A stretch of DNA of 64,000 nucleotides. Origin: Pontederia crassipes. Lineage: Eukaryota > Streptophyta > Magnoliopsida > Commelinales > Pontederiaceae. Made by a program: the position numbers and the translations under genes. Under the pieces are notes generated by a model. It was not told the origin of the DNA, made no database searches, and saw only the letters and a program-made list of their open reading frames with translations. Of the stretch, positions 24,054 through 37,370 are shown piece by piece. How positions within the stretch are numbered: position 1 is the stretch's first letter; every line of letters starts with the position of its first letter. The stretch lies in assembly GCA_030549335.1 (NCBI GenBank), contig JAUKPH010000028.1, positions 1,240,001-1,304,000 of the forward strand, read 5' to 3'.

Positions 24054-24790
24054 CGTCGCCTCTGTCACGGCAGCCGCGGCAGCAGCAGCAAGGAAGAGAG
24101 GGCTTTGATTGACGGAGATGAAGAAGAGTGGGGAAAGGAAGGCACAGAGAAAATGGAGAGGCAGTGATGGTGGTGGTGTTGCTGCTGCATTTTGGCTGCC
24201 ATTTTTGGTTTGCGGAGGAGGGAACTTTCGGAACGCACAGATCGACTCGCCCTTAAACGGTTTGAAACATCGCATTCACTCATCGGGGGGCTCATCGCCC
24301 ATCCCCTTTTTTTTTTTTTACTTTTTACTTTTTTATATACTTTTAGATGAATTAATATATATTTGTTAACATATTTTGATAAAAAAATATAATCTAAGAC
24401 TAAATAAATTCTATCCATTGAATTAATTATATTTGTTAAAATAGCTCCATCATCGTGATCGGATAATCCAACGACCTTGATCTTAATCATATTTACTATT
24501 TTATATATACTTTAAATTAATATATATTTATTTTATTAATCTAATAAATAATATGTCAAAATGCTCTACATATATATATTTTCCTCTTAAATAAATAAAA
24601 AGAAGTGTTTACTGAAACATCAAGTTAATTTTTTAGCCCAAAAGATCCAAGCTCATTTTTTTACTTGATGAACCACTTGTAATTAAAAAAATTAAGTTAT
24701 ATCTCAGTAATTGACGCTAATGTTAATTCCCAAATGAAAATGTTCTACGCAAGTAAAACAAAAATGCTTAACCTCGAGGCAAATAGAGGG
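24054..24790. other. PI 5' UTR and promoter region
   Basis: A GC- and GCA-rich leader covers about 24054-24300 and AT-rich DNA follows. The frame that runs into the MADS domain from further upstream on the minus strand lacks the usual start; MGRGK at 24053 is the standard PI start, so the extension is taken as leader. No clear TATA box was chosen. Confidence 0.5.
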
Positions 24791-25006
<216 letters not shown>

Positions 25007-25902
25007 GTTGATGATGATGTGCGATACAGAGAAAAATACTAAGTTACCATGAATATTAGTTGGTTATTTGATTCAATATTTATATCAAGGGTTCAATCTT
25101 TCTACTGCCTTTTTAAGAGGTAGCACTTAGATTCATAATGAATGATGAATTTATTGATTAATTTTTTTTTTATCAATTGTTGATTACAAATTGAACTATG
25201 ATAGTATGATAAATAGACTGTTTGATAATGCTACTCTTAAAAGGGCAGCACAACCAAGGCCAAGAGGCATAATAAATGAACCCCAAAAAAAAAAAAGGAT
25301 AAGAAAGAGGTGGGAAAAAAAATACAAGTCCTAGTTTCGACCACGTTGTTGGGCCAACATTTACACTGGGCCTGACTGTTTCATAACGATATTGCCTTTG
25401 TTCTCGTATTTATTTGTTGTTTTAAAAAATATATATATATATTTGCTTGCACTTGGAGATGGATGGGACAACACTTTTAATTCAATAATTAAAAAATTCA
25501 ATCAATATTTCAGATCGGATGAAATGGAAGCTTGAAAAAACGAGAAAAATGCGATATCGCTCCAAAATATGAATCATGCAAAGAAGATGAAAAGAAGAAT
25601 AGAGTACTCATATTTGTTTTCCATTTTTAAAATTCGATTTAATTTAATTCAATTCATCATCTTTTAAATTGATGTTAAATTGACGGACCCTCATGAAGAT
25701 GAAAAGAAGAATTAAATTAGAGTACTCATATTTGTTTTCCGTTTTTTTATATTATATAGATAAGAGTTCAAGTCTCTACCATTTGAATCAAACTAAAAGT
25801 ACCGGATCAATCATTTTATGAAAAATATGAGCTTTCATTTTTGTAATGTCACTGGTACGCTCACAAGTTTGTTCTAAAGTTACTATTCAATTCTATAACT
25901 CA

Positions 25903-25933
<31 letters not shown>

Positions 25934-27023
25934 CAGACAACAATAAAATCACATAGTGAAATATTAAAATAGAATACCGAAACATTGATATTAAAAATAA
26001 TTTATCCATAATAAAACTACATAATAAATTTTAATATATAAAATTCTAAAATAGTCCTACGCTTATGTGCAAAATCGCCCGACCTCGTTGAAGAGCAATC
26101 ACCAGCCGCACAATTTATTTTTAGTGCATGATCATTTGTATAAATTCATATACGGGAGAAGATTTTATGAGAGCAAATATTCCATATGTAAAATTTAAAT
26201 AATAATCATACGCTCGATTGAATAAAAAATACCATTCAATTGATCGTCAACAAATGACCATAATTAATAATAATCAATTGATTATTTGTGTCCTTTTTCA
26301 GTTAATATAATAGTTCAATCACATAAGCAACAAATCAATAATTTTATTGTTGTCATAATAAAATATATATTTATAATAATTAATAATAATAATAATATAA
26401 GTTTAAAATTTATATCAAAGAACATTAGTTTAGTCACGATCACAAGTCAGATTCACTCGGACCTTGTCGTGACTTTTCATGTTGTGAATGACCTCCTTCA
26501 GCCTCATCGCTAGTTGTGACAACGCATTATGATAGCATTGTGGCCTTTCACGATGGACGGGTCGTGATTGCACTTGAGTTTGGCCGTGACTATTATGTCC
26601 AGCCCTTGGTCTAATCATGACAATCTTGTAGCCTAATTCAAACTTACAAATTGCGATCAGGTTCTTCCGGTCGTCGTAACCAATTGCAATCCTCCCGATG
26701 TACTTTAATGTTGCAACGTTCGCTACCTCATCCTCACTTCATCTTCTCTCGAGAAAAAGTTGAAGTCGCCCCATGTTAGGTCGGACAAATTTCATTAAAT
26801 TTTTTACGCATTTTTTTATTACCTTCTAACTTCACTTATCATTCATCTTTATAAAAAGAGGGCACGACGTCCTCATGCGCAATGGAGGGGGAGGGGCATC
26901 GAAGGAGAGGGCCGACCCTCCTCCTCCTCCTCCCCTCCCCTTTGCGCACGTGCGTAGAGGAGGGGGAGGCGCGCCGCCCCCCTCCTCCTCTCCTCCTAGG
27001 CATCGGGGAGGGGCTACCACTAC
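25007..27023. other. AT-rich intergenic DNA, with a GC-rich GA/CT tract at its right end
   Basis: No gene recognised. (TA)n occurs near 25910-25933. 26430-26700 is a less AT-rich block whose minus strand reads like worn protein (KNLIAICKFELGYKIVMIRP) but matches no family I know. 26880-27010 is a GA/CT-rich stretch in which the solo LTR is inserted. Confidence 0.4.
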
Positions 27024-30000
27024 TGTCACGATCCTAAATTAAACCTTAGTTTAATTCGAGTTCGCGACTCATTACGGACGATCAAATAAAATTGAGAGAG
27101 ATTGCGGAAACGTGATGTAAATATTTTTTTTAAAAGTAAAAGAAAGGAAAATATATCATTAAATAAATTACACAATTTTATGATGATCATTTCAGAGCAA
27201 ACTGATAATTCTTAAGTTTTACATTTTATAAAATGGTGTTGTCTTCTTACAACATATAAAATATTACATATGCATTACACATAATCAAACCTCTCGACAT
27301 CCTAATAAAAGAACTCGAGAGACACACTTCTTCTTAATGTCTTACCACCAAGGTCGTTATAGAATCCATCTAAGACTACCACCTTCCATGATCATTAACA
27401 TCTATTTTAATCTGAAAAATATTAGAAACAACATTATGAGCAAAATAGTTCAGTAAGTTGATAACTCATAAGCTATGTGTTACCATCTAATTAATCCAGA
27501 AGGATATGCAAAGATACGAAATAATTATAATATCACAATCGATGTTTTCATATATTTGAAAATAATATATACAATTTTCTAATCAAAATCATCACACTCC
27601 AATTGCATCAACATCACTCAAATCATATCAAACAAATGTATGTAAATGCAACACTCTCATGTGAATGCACAGATCACCAACTGACCAGTGGACGGTAGGT
27701 GAATTCTAGAGGTGGCTCCCATCGTGATCAGCGGTGTAGCACTTAGCTTCATTCTACCTCATCCCTTTCGGAGAATAAATCATATAGCGATAGGTGGACT
27801 CTAGAAGTGGCCCCTACGAATTCTAAAGGTGGCCCCCATCGCGACTACTCACGATGTGACACTTAGCTCCACATGGCACTCAGCTCCAGCCTATCTCATC
27901 CCATTATTAGGGGGCAAAATGATGGATTGAACTTTAGAGGTGGCTCCCATCGTGATCAACGATGTAGCACTTAGCTCCAATCATCAAACATGCAATGCAG
28001 GCATATGCAGTTTCATGATTCATCATATAACCATTATATCTCGAATATAAAAAAATGAATCATATCAAATACCATTTCAAACCGAACAAGATTGCACTTC
28101 TCATAACTCATTCATATCATATCACATGTGATTTTCAAATGTGCAATCATATAATCATTCAAATATATTTTTCACAATTGCATTTCTCGAAATCAATTCA
28201 TAACATTTCAAAATATATTCAGTACATATAATAATCGATGTCACACTAAATTCAAAAGATGTAAAAACATAAAGTAGGAGAAACCAACTTACCTGACATA
28301 AGCGATCACACATATTGTTCCACATTTCTTTTTTTCTTATCATTTGTCTAACCCTATAGCAATGATATAGGTTCATATAACTCTTAGGATATAGATGTCA
28401 ATATAATGTATACAATCGTACTGACATAAAATTATACGACATTTATAGCTCAAGTAATTAAATTCGTTACAATTGGTTGTCTTATATTATGACTTATTGT
28501 ACAGTTTAGAAAAATCATAACTCTTACCACAAGTAATAAAATCACATGATTCCACTTAGCAAATCTCAATTCATGTATGTTTCAGATTTTATTTCATTAG
28601 GCATTGTTCACAGGAAAATCATAATTCAACCTAAGTTTTGTGTCGATTGTGTGTTTTGACAGATTGAGTGAGGTTTGATTAACCATTTATAACTTTCACT
28701 AAACATATCCGTTTCAACTGATTCCAATTGTAAAAGCAACCTAACATCTGTATCTTTATGATTATAAATTATCAAATAATTCTGTAATATATTTTATTTA
28801 ATATATAGTTTACAAAATCGGCTAACAGATTTAGAAAATAGAGTGATAGCGCCCTAAAGATGAATACATAACTTTCTCCATAGATATCTGATTGACCTGA
28901 TTCCAAAGCTCAGTGAAATTAGACATGAAATGGAGTATACACACTTAATTTCATAATTTATACTATTCTATATAACTACTAAAAAATCCCATGGTTGTAC
29001 ATATTTAGATTCAGCTTTAAAATCTATCCGATAGAGAGATAATCAATGTAAATTTGATATCTTTTATACATAATAATTTTTTTAGTAATTTCAATTGAAT
29101 TAGGTAGCATTCAGAAGCAATAAACTAACATAAAATGTTCAAACTTTTATATGATTAATGTGGATGAGAGCATAATTTACAATTGACTATATCCTTTCCC
29201 CAAACAGCATGACAACTACCCCCTATTTTGCCGACAACACAATATTCATATAAGATTTTGAGGTAATTCCGAATCCCATGAAAACTACACTTTCAGATGA
29301 TCAGTTCATATAAATTTTATAATTTTCTGAGTAGATTTTATATTTATTACAAGAAATGTTTCGGCCATATAGAAATCAGGAAGCAAAAGTTTCATAATCT
29401 ATTTGATTTCATGGGATACTTTAAATTAGTATACGCCTGTTTAAAACTTCTTAGTTCAATCCTATAATAATAATAAAAATAAATCACTAGCCATCCGAAA
29501 GGCATTTCCTTACATACCTTACCAAGTTCTCTTTGAATTTTCCTTTATTTGTTTTTCTTCCTCTTCTCCTCCTCCGATTGGTTCGGACAGCATGAGGTAA
29601 AATTTCTTTCCTTCCCTTCAATATTCCTCCTTCAACCGACAGCAAATGGAAAGAGGAAACACTTTTTTTCTAACTCTCCTCATTCGGCTAATATATAGAA
29701 AACAATTTACTTATGGATATATATATATATATATATGACCAGGTATATATTTATATAATATTATACATATATGTATGTTGGTGGCGTGAGGCGATTGTAG
29801 GCATAGTAAAAAATAAATAAAAATATAGGTGGCATCATTTGGTGGTTATGGATCAAAATTGAGACGGTAACAACTTGTGGTCATGGTTCACATAGTACAT
29901 AATGACAATTATGTATGTAAATTAATTTAATCCATTAATTAGGTATTGTATGTTAAGTAGTTGGACGTAATGATTGTATTGGTAATTTGAATGAATTGTA

Positions 30001-30329
30001 ATTAGCACTTAATTAATAGTGATTAACAATTCAGATATTCTACACATGCAAGCCATGCTACTATATAATAATGAATGCACTCTATATCAAATTAATCAAT
30101 TATGTCACCCAATAGGCAATTAATTAGATTTAATCGATTCACAAGAGTTACGAGCATTAAAATTGTACTTATAATTTTAGCATTCATATTGAAATACTTG
30201 CAATATCACTTATAAGTCGTGATTCATATACAATATACTTACAATCATACTTATATAAAATAGACTAATTAACTTAATTAATTATATATTTAAGAAGATT
30301 AGCACATTCATAAATATTGAGATATTACA
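27024..30329 (+). mobile_element. Probable large solo LTR (TGTCACGATCC...ATATTACA type)
   Basis: Starts TGTCACGATCC and ends GATATTACA, the form of a common plant Ty3-type LTR class with TG...CA ends. The flanking 5-mers ACTAC (27019-27023) and ACCAC (30330-30334) match at 4 of 5 positions. Inside, a unit with GAGGTGGCTCCCATCGTGAT and GTAGCACTTAGCT recurs at about 27707, 27817 and 27930, with a partial copy at 27796. No gag-pol reading and no primer site are seen, so solo LTR is preferred over a full element. Confidence 0.55.
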
Positions 30330-31000
30330 ACCACCACTCCTCCTTTGCATGCAAACTGTGCTCCCTCCTATCCGGTGCCAAAGAGGATAGAGGAAGGGGG
30401 CAATCGCCCCCTCTCCCTCCAACGGTTGAGTGTCGATCGACAATGGTTGGAGGGAAAGGGAGCACACTGCCACCTCTTTTCTTTTTTAAAAAATAATGTA
30501 TTTAAAATATTACTTTAATGTTTTGTATAATTTTTATTTTAAAATATGATGTCACATTAGTAAAATGATCAGAAAATTGGTTATTCCTTATCGAAAGAGC
30601 ATTTATTGAAACAAGTTAAAAGATAGATGATACTTTTAATTACAAAGTGAAGTTGGAGTTCGAGGGCAGCAATGAGAAAATGGATGAAGTTTGATAGTAT
30701 TTAATGAAATTTATCCATGTTGGGCATTGTGTCTTTGGAGAAATTTGCAATTGAAACTTTTTTGGGTGTTCGCCTGAGTGATTAATTCGAGGTCAAGAAG
30801 ATTTATTATCTAATCAATATAAAGACTTCAAAATTCAAATTCGAAACTATTACCACCCATCGAGTGGTAGCATTAATAAGACGTTGGTTAATTGAAACTT
30901 CTAATGATCTAATTTAGATTTTGAGAAGATAATCTTTACTTTGAATTAACTTAAAATTTAAATATTTAATATTAATCTAACCTCATTGATTTGATCTTAA
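30330..31000. other. Intergenic between two mobile elements
   Basis: A CT/GA-rich stretch (30335-30470) resembles the flank left of 27024, consistent with one locus split by the insertion. AT-rich DNA without a gene follows. Confidence 0.4.
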
Positions 31001-32523
31001 GGGTTTGTTTGGGAAATAACTAATGGAGGGGTGGCATGGGATGGTGTGGCAGGAGGTGGTGAAGGGTGGTGTGGTATGACTTTACTAAACCCATGTTTGG
31101 ATAAAAAATAATGAGAATAGATGGAATAAATTAAATCACATTTTGTTTGGATACTATACTTAAAATATGATGTTTGAGAGGTTAATTTAGATAAAAGTCT
31201 TTTTTATCCTTTATGTTTTATTTTTATTTATATTACTTAATAAATTGTTTGCTTTATAATGCAAGGTAATATTGGAAGGTAAAGTATAAGAAATCAATGA
31301 GAGAGAGGAGAGAGCACAAATCTCGAAAATTATTTTTCACTGAGAGTTTTAAATTGTTGCCTGCAAAACTAAGAAATCAAGGAGAGAGAGTGCAAACCTA
31401 AAAAATTATCTGCCATCGAAAATTTGCAAATTGTTACCCATAAAATTAAGAAAATAAAGAGAGAGAAAAGAGAGAGAGAGCGCAAATCTTAAAAATTATT
31501 ACTTGCAAAATCAAGAAATCAAAGAGGAGAGAGAAAAGAAGAGGAGAGAGAGCAAATGTATAAATTTTTTTGCCACCGAAAATTTCAAATTATTACTTGC
31601 AAAATCAAGAAATCAACGACCCACAGAGAAAGAAAGAGGAGAGAGAGAGCAAACTTTGAAAATTGTCTGCCACTGAGAATTTCAAATTGTTACTTGCAAA
31701 ATCAAAAAATCAACGACCAAGAAAGAAAGAGACCAAGAAAGAAAGAGGAGAGAGAAAAAAAGATGAGAGAGAAAGAGAGCAAACTTCGAAAATTGTTGAC
31801 CACTTCAAATTGTTACTTATAAAACCAAGAAATCAACGACCCAAAGAGAAAAAGGAGAGAGAAAAAAGAGGGGGGAGAGAGAGAGCAAACTTTATAAATT
31901 GTCTGTCATCGAAAATTTCAAATTGTTGTTTGCAAAACCAAGAAATTAACGAGAAAGAGGAGAGAGAAAAAGAGAGGAGAGAGAAAGAGAGAGAAGAGAG
32001 AGAGCAAATCTCGAAAATTGTCTGTCACCGAGAATTTTAAATTATTGCCTGTAAAATCAAGAAATCAAAGATCGAAGAGAGAGGAGAGAGAGCGAACCTC
32101 GAAAATTATTTGCCAACGATAATTTTAAATTGTTACCTACAAAATCAAGAAGAGAGAGAGGAGAGAGAGGGAGAAGAGAGGAGAGAGAGGGAGAAGAGAG
32201 GAGAGAGAGAGCAAATCTCGAAAATTATTTGCCACCGAGAATTTATAAATTATTGTCGGCAAGGACGACGTAGCATATAGAGAGAGTTCAGGAGATGATG
32301 GAAAAAAAAATAATCTTAATCATGGGTAATTTTGTCTAAAAAATTATTAACCCTTCTCATTCCACCAATTTGGTGGAATGAAAAAAATTGAGATGTGGAG
32401 GTATAACTTATGCCATCAAACTCCTCATAATTTTTAAAATAAATTTTGCCAAATAAGATTTTAAAGAATTCATCCTCTCATTTCCCACCCCATCCTCTCT
32501 TATTCCTCAATCCAAACAAACCC
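31001..32523. mobile_element. Harbinger/Tourist-like non-autonomous DNA element
   Basis: GGGTTTGTTTGG at 31001-31012 and its complement at 32512-32523 are flanked by TAA (30998-31000 and 32524-32526). Outside the 12-bp ends the arms agree only loosely. A 3-bp TAA duplication with GGG...TTTGG ends is typical of PIF/Harbinger MITEs. At 1.5 kb it is large because of an internal GA-rich tandem repeat. It has no transposase. Confidence 0.65.
31288..32267. repeat. GA-rich minisatellite, about ten degenerate units
   Basis: Units of about 65-125 bp each begin AAGAAATCAA, continue with a GAGAGA tract of varying length, then GCAAATCTCGAAAATT, then CACCGAGAATTTCAAATT and TTACTTGCAAAATC. I count ten copies by eye. 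Length differences lie mostly in the purine tract. Lys/Glu/Arg-rich frames here reflect the repeat and are not genes. Confidence 0.85.
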
Positions 32524-32526
32524 TAA

Positions 32527-35137
32527 AAGTTATTTGATTAAGCAACTATGAAGTTTTCTCCTTTGTTTGATAACTGAAAAGAGAGCTGATAAGTACATAA
32601 CTTATTTACTTGCTTATAAATAAAAAAATAAGTTGGGAAACCCTAGTTTATTTTATGTGAGGAAAAAAGTTGATCAATGAAGATATTGTTTTGTTCTTAG
32701 AACATTCATAACTTTTTTCTTTATTATAATATTAATGGTTTTTTGGTCATTTGACTCAAATAATAATCTATACATTTTTTTATTACCAAACATATTTTTA
32801 AAATCAATTTTAGTCATTAAACTATTTATCAACACTTCAGCTTATCACAAACAAGGCCTTATTCTAATCTCAAATTGATTTATCTTTTACTCTTATTTTA
32901 TCATTCTTCTTTTTAATCTCTTATATTACCTCTTATTTCTAGATTTAAATAAATAAATATTCTTTAAATCAGTTTAAATAGATATTTTTCATCTCGAGTC
33001 TAAGGAGGTCTTCGATGTATAAGATCATTAGTGTTAGGATTTTTGCACCAGAAAAATTATGCAGCATAGAAAAAATTGAGAAATTTAAAGCGATGTAAAA
33101 TTGTATTAGATCGAAAACATAAAAGTATTACGGATTAGATTACTTTCTATTCGAACCTAGGGAGTTTATATAGACATTCCTTTTTACAAATGATTATGAA
33201 CTAGAGACTTTAAATTATTCTATCAAAATTAGAACATTATCTCGTGATAAGAAAATAAATCAATTTCGATTCATATACAAAATATTTTGTAAAATTTTCG
33301 TTCAGGGGTTCCGCCCCCTTACACCTCCTTACGGAGGATCCCGTAGTGCGAAAGCGTATTTTTTTTTATTTCGAAATGTTTTGAGGTCCAGATGGAGTAA
33401 GATTCAAAATATTATTAATAATTAGCATATGACTAATTTAGAGTCGGAGTGAAAGAGCGATAAATATGACTAATTGGCCTTAGCAAAATGATTACTCCAA
33501 AGATCAAACTTATGATCACTAATACTAGCAGAGCACTTAAGACACAATTTTCTTAACTGATTGTCCCAACTTGACTTTGGTTAAAAGCCGCGGGCTTTGT
33601 AGTCGAACGGAAGCAAAATAGAAAAAAAAAAGGCAAAAAAAAAAAAAGGCTGATGATCAACTTGCTCATGGATTCCAAAAGCAATTCAATCAATCAAAGC
33701 AGCTAACAGTTAAATAGTAGCTAAAATATGGTGACCTAAGCTGACTTTTGCCTCCACTGTACTGATCACTGACGCAAAGTCATGAATGCACCTTTTTCTC
33801 CATCTACACCAACCAAAATTATATTTGCACAGCCTTTTCATTGTAAGATGCACAGTGTAAATGCTTGATTTCCCCGTTCATGTCGGATTGTATATAGGTC
33901 AAGTCAAACTAAAATTAAGCACAGTGACCGGTGGTTATTATTTTTATATTTACATAAATATAAAGTGGTCATGAGCATGCATGTCACATGCAATGTGCAT
34001 ATATATCATGCTAAGTTCCAATTGCTAGCACCAAAGTTGCCCCCAAGTACTCACTTGGGGGAGGAACTAAGAACAACAACAACAATATCAAAATGAAATG
34101 ACAACTTCAACTGCTAGTCCACACACAGCCAGCTTGGTAGCTCCATATAATGCTAGCACCTTTTTTATATATATTATAGTAAATGAGAACAAATAAATAT
34201 AAAAGGACCTATTGCGTGCCTCTTTAATATATTGTGTATGGTATTAATTGCATCATATAGTAATATGGAGTTTACACACTTGGCACGAGACGGCCTCCAT
34301 TTAAATTATATAAACCTCAATTTAGTTAACCAAGTCCCTCATGTTGATCAATCAAATTCGAGGTAGTTGTGTTGCGTCCGCACCCTTAAATCTTAATTGA
34401 TTAAACTTATTTGCCACTCTTAAATCTCAACTATATATATATATATAATATAAATATAGAATTTAATTCACCTTCAGAACACATTTCTGTTTTTAAAAAA
34501 ATGCTGAGTGCATCTCCATCATTAATCTGCTGATCAATAATTTAAATGATTAAAATTTATTAATTAGATATATTATTTATTTAGATAATTGATTAATCAA
34601 TGATTCAGATATGTTCCGAAAATGAATTAAACTCATATATATTTATATATATATGTTACACTTAAAAAATGCAGGTAATAAGAATAGGGATATCAGTCTT
34701 TATTCCTTCAAGAATATTTTTTTTTCAAGTAATTTCCCGATAAATAAAAAATGAAGGGTAGAATTAATTAGTACAATAATTAACGAGCCACGAGGAGAAC
34801 TTGAGTGACTTAATTTACTTATGCATATTTATGTTCCTTTGTTTTTTTTTTTCTGAAAAATAGTGTGTGGGGGGTGGGGGGAGGCCAATGGCTCTCCTTC
34901 TTGAGCTGCATTGTGTTTGTGACACGTAAACACACGCAAGCTTAATTAATTATGGACCAAATCAGAAGCTACCCTTAATTAATTACCTACGTAGGTACTC
35001 TATTTAACATTTAACAAATCCAAGGTCGATCCAAATGCTCCACGAATCAACACGATCACTTCCAATGCAAGTTTCATTTCAGGATATATTATTTTTAATG
35101 TTTACTGATAATTGACAATTAAACATTTTTTATGTAC

Positions 35138-35170
<33 letters not shown>

Positions 35171-36929
35171 CTGTGGGTCGCTATAGTTTCTTCATAATTT
35201 GTGAAAATAGATTTCATGATTAAGCATAAAACCTTGATTATTAAATTCGACAATCCAATCACGGACAAATTAATTAAAAATCTAAATAGCAAATGCCGAT
35301 TTTAAATAAGTAGTTTTGATGTACTTCACGTTCCTATATCGGTTGAAGGAGAGACGAGTAATTTTAGTCCTAAAAATATTCGTGCATTGAACAAAATAAA
35401 TCAATCGTACTAATTTCGATTGAAATGAAATGATAAGCGATTTCTCATATTTCAAATTCGAATATTTATGAATGTAAAAAAATTGTGTTGAAAACTTCAC
35501 TTATCATTATCAGAGTATCAGACATTCAACGTGATTTTCTCAAATTAGTAGGATATGACTGATCTTCAACTTATGGACCATAGATTATCGGTACTACTTC
35601 TCGCTAACTAAAAAACTCAACAATGGATTAAAATTATTTGTATTTTCACATGTGTGACAACATTTTTAAGCTATTATTATTATTATTGGTCATTTCTTAT
35701 GATGTAAAAGTTAGCTATCCACGACAAATATTAACAATTCTTCCTTCCAAGCAAAACCTTGTTTCCTCAATTACACATCAACACTTTAAGCTAAGAGATC
35801 AAGAGGAAATTGGAGTTAAGGCGAGCTTAAGGTGGGGGAAAATTAATAAATGTGTCTTCCTTCTTTAATGACCAAATTTGTGTTGCACACAATAACACCG
35901 AAAACAAACAAACCATATCACAACATATCAAATGTATGTAGATAAAGATGAAAAATGATGTTTTCCTACTTATTAGAAGCATGTTAAGGCAAGACATAAG
36001 AGGTCATAAAAAAATGGGATGTAATTCATCGCCTATAATGGAATAACGCAAATATACATAATGTAAATAATATTTTTTCCTACATGTTGAACAATTTCAA
36101 AATTCAAACTATCATTAGTGTGCAAGTATGCAAATACCTTGAGAACTTGGTAAATTTTAAAAGACCTTACATGTATACATATAATTTTGTGCTTAATGAT
36201 TTGGATTTGTGACGACAATAAAAAGAAGAACACATATGAACTTGCTGTGGTCTTTTTTTTTTTCTCATTTGGCCAACTGAAATTAAATAAGAAATAAATG
36301 ACAAGGACATGATCCTACTTAAATTAAATGAAGAAGGGAGAGGGGACATAATAATTTATGTGAAGAAAATACATGAGCAAGGGACAGATTCAATTGAAGT
36401 CTACAAAAGAAGACACATTTTTTTTTTATAAAAAAAACTTTTTCCTTTCCCAAATTGCAATTGGATGGACATTTTTTTTATCAACGAAAAATCATCTGAT
36501 AATCCATGAAGCTGAACTTTGGTGAGGGAGTAAATAATTATGTAAATCAAACATTCCAATTGCTTATTCCTGACATGATATTCAAATTACCTAATTACAT
36601 ATATATATATATATAATTAATTATATAATTATCTATGAAAATAATTATTCATTTAATATTTCTTTATTAATAATTCAGAAACATCATTGATAATAATAAA
36701 AATTTAATTCAAATCATAAAAATAATTATATTCATCATTTTTTAAATTTCACGAACTTCTACATACTATGTAATCATTTTATATAATTTCTTATGGTATA
36801 AAATGATTTTTTATCATCAATAATCCTTTAAACTATTAATAAAGAAGAATATTAAAAAAATAAAAAAAAGTATGCATAAAATTATTTTTTTTTGGAAAAC
36901 TTAATTAAACATTAATTTGCATGCAAAAA
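32527..36929. other. AT-rich intergenic DNA, no gene recognised
   Basis: Only short AT-driven frames. Short (TA)n tracts occur, for example 35145-35170 and 36599-36616. A possible worn LTR start lies near 33033, and a GGGGTTCCGCCCCC stretch near 33305; neither is firm. Confidence 0.45.
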
Positions 36930-37370
36930 CGTATCATCGTACAAGATGCTGAGGAACTCACAAGGAAGAGTCTCCTTACAAAAAATGACATCTCTTTGCA
37001 TCCTCCCAGTGTTCGCAAGGAAATCAGTAGCCCTATTATAATGTCTATTACAATGACTAACAATATAAGCATGAAATGTTTGAATGAGAAGTCAAATTGC
37101 TTGCATGATATTTAAGATTCTCCAAGGGCAGAGAGTTTTGTTATTGATGATCTTTATTAAAAACTCCAAGTCCGTCTCCACTCTAATACTTGATAGCCCT
37201 TTACGCCTGTAATCTTGTAGTCCCAACAGCAACCCGGCGCCCTCCATTTCGATAGCATCATTAGCATTTTGTCGACAGCAATCTGCAAAAACGAAACGAC
37301 AATTAGAATTCCGAATGATGTATCTTGCTCCCCCCAAGAGTCTTCCGGGAGCTTCCACTGGACCCGGATG
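36930..37370 (-). pseudogene. RNase H-like (RVT_3) relic, probably of LINE origin
   Basis: Minus-strand reading from 37358: PGRLLGGARYIIRNSNCRFV, then AIEMEGAGLLLGLQDYRRKG, SIRVETDLEFLIKIINNK and CPWRILNIMQAI. After an in-frame stop it continues to HCNRHYNRATDFLANTG. This is the plant RVT_3 RNase H fold order, including the E of the AIEME motif, the D of ETD and the closing HxNRxxNRAxDxLAN. It lacks a plausible start and any partner domain. Confidence 0.7.

Noticed and set aside
24054-24275. Upstream extension of the MADS-box frame
   Set aside because: Standard PI proteins start at MGRGK; the extension is low complexity leader sequence.
31556-32040. Lys/Glu/Arg-rich frames
   Set aside because: By-product of the GA-rich minisatellite; frames shift between units.
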